A stretch of DNA of 64,000 bases from Apteryx mantelli (Eukaryota; Chordata; Aves; Apterygiformes; Apterygidae): the NCBI RefSeq assembly GCF_036417845.1, contig NC_089980.1, positions 41,042,501 through 41,106,500 of the forward strand. Reading direction: 5' to 3'. The notes under the pieces were generated by a model that searched no databases, was not told the origin of the DNA, and saw only the letters and a list, made by a program, of their open reading frames with translations. Positions 63,354-64,000 of the stretch are shown piece by piece. Each line of letters opens with the position of its first letter. Positions within the stretch are counted from its first letter, which is position 1. The translations under genes and the position numbers were made by a program.

Positions 63354-64000
63354 GTAAGAACACCCAGTTTGGTCTTGGATGTTTTTTGTACCCTTCAGGT
63401 AATTAATAATAGGGATAATAAAAGCTATTAACTTTCAGTTTTTATTATGCTGGGCCAGTTCTTCTCATCCAGTGTGTTTAGTAGGAACTGGCCTAGACTA
63501 TATTCTGGTTACTAAAGTCTTGTTCCTTTGCATTCAGAGTTACCCTGCACAATTCAGTGGTAACACGGAGGGGTGAATAAAGGCATATGTGTCTGAATTT
63601 TTTAGTCTAGAAATATTTATTTTAAGAAAGTTTACATTTAGCTACATAGGCATATGCCTGTATATCTAGTTATCTGTGTCTGTGTGTAATCTGTAGTCCC
63701 TAAAGACCTCAGCAGGCTAGAACTGCACTGTGCTAGGCACTGTACACAAACAATTTGCCTTAAATGCCTTTCTGTTTGTTATTTACATTTCTCTCTCTTT
63801 TGGTTCTGAAGGCCGGGATTTCAGCTGAAGTTTGCAGTCTGGCTCACTACATTGACCTGTGGCTTTTCTAACTTTCCCTAGGTCCTTGTATAGTTTTTAA
63901 AAGGCATGCTAAGATCACAAATTCAGGATAAGGAATATCCAAGCCCTTCCTGCCAAATACAAGGAGGAATTTCTGAACTGTATGCAATGGGATAAAAATG
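63354..64000 (+). other. Start of the first intron, with a possible L3-like relic
   Basis: From the donor at 63354 to the window edge the sequence is AT-rich and has no further exon. At about 63683-63760 the phrase ACTGTGCTAGGCACTGTACA resembles the old L3/CR1-like LINE 3' region also suspected at 41.85 kb. Confidence 0.5.

Noticed and set aside
1-64000. A novel multi-gene system or horizontally acquired cluster
   Set aside because: No cluster of related frames, no operon-like spacing and no compositional island other than CpG promoters is visible. The window reads as ordinary bird genomic DNA around one notable RNA gene.

Overview
This window looks like bird nuclear DNA. The clearest evidence is a pair of CR1 LINE retrotransposon copies at about 18.9-20.5 kb with the 3' tip typical of avian CR1. 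The rest of the window is sparse in repeats: a few eroded CR1, MIR-like and older amniote repeat relics, with no Alu or L1. The species cannot be told from the sequence alone. No full-length protein gene is visible. Nearly all open frames are short and look like chance frames, repeat-derived frames or frames in GC-rich promoters. The window is best read as intergenic and long-intron DNA with four CpG-island promoters, one certain RNA gene and several candidate exons.

Layout. 1-2.7 kb is AT-rich non-coding sequence. 2.75-3.5 kb is CpG island 1, with a ZNF143/Staf-type element and a possible first exon reading leftward. 3.5-18.3 kb is non-coding, with MIR and CR1 relics and one candidate cryptic exon at 15.68 kb. 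18.9-20.5 kb holds two CR1 copies in the same minus-strand orientation; the second keeps broken reverse-transcriptase sequence. 20.5-30.3 kb is non-coding, with an older CR1 relic at 24.6-25.0 kb and a purine pentanucleotide microsatellite at 26.27-26.41 kb.

At 30,377-30,463 on the minus strand is an intact selenocysteine tRNA gene. It has the full type-3 RNA polymerase III layout: TTTT terminator downstream, then TATA box, PSE and a perfect octamer (distal element) upstream at the expected distances. It lies on the edge of CpG island 2 (about 30.5-31.45 kb), so its distal element may be shared with a divergent Pol II promoter facing right. This gene supplies the UGA-decoding tRNA needed for every selenoprotein.

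31.5-51 kb is non-coding, with MIR, CR1 and L3-like relics, a short palindromic element at 39.0 kb and a perfect 15-bp-arm hairpin at 39.54 kb. CpG island 3 (about 51.07-51.47 kb) ends in a strong splice donor and looks like a non-coding first exon on the plus strand. CpG island 4 (about 62.56-62.9 kb) has a CCAAT box and leads into a long 5' UTR with several upstream ORFs. A short first coding exon (63,285-63,353) then ends at a consensus donor, so the window ends inside the first intron of a plus-strand gene. Islands 3 and 4 and a candidate exon at 61.4 kb all read right and could be alternative starts of one gene lying mostly beyond the window; that is inference.
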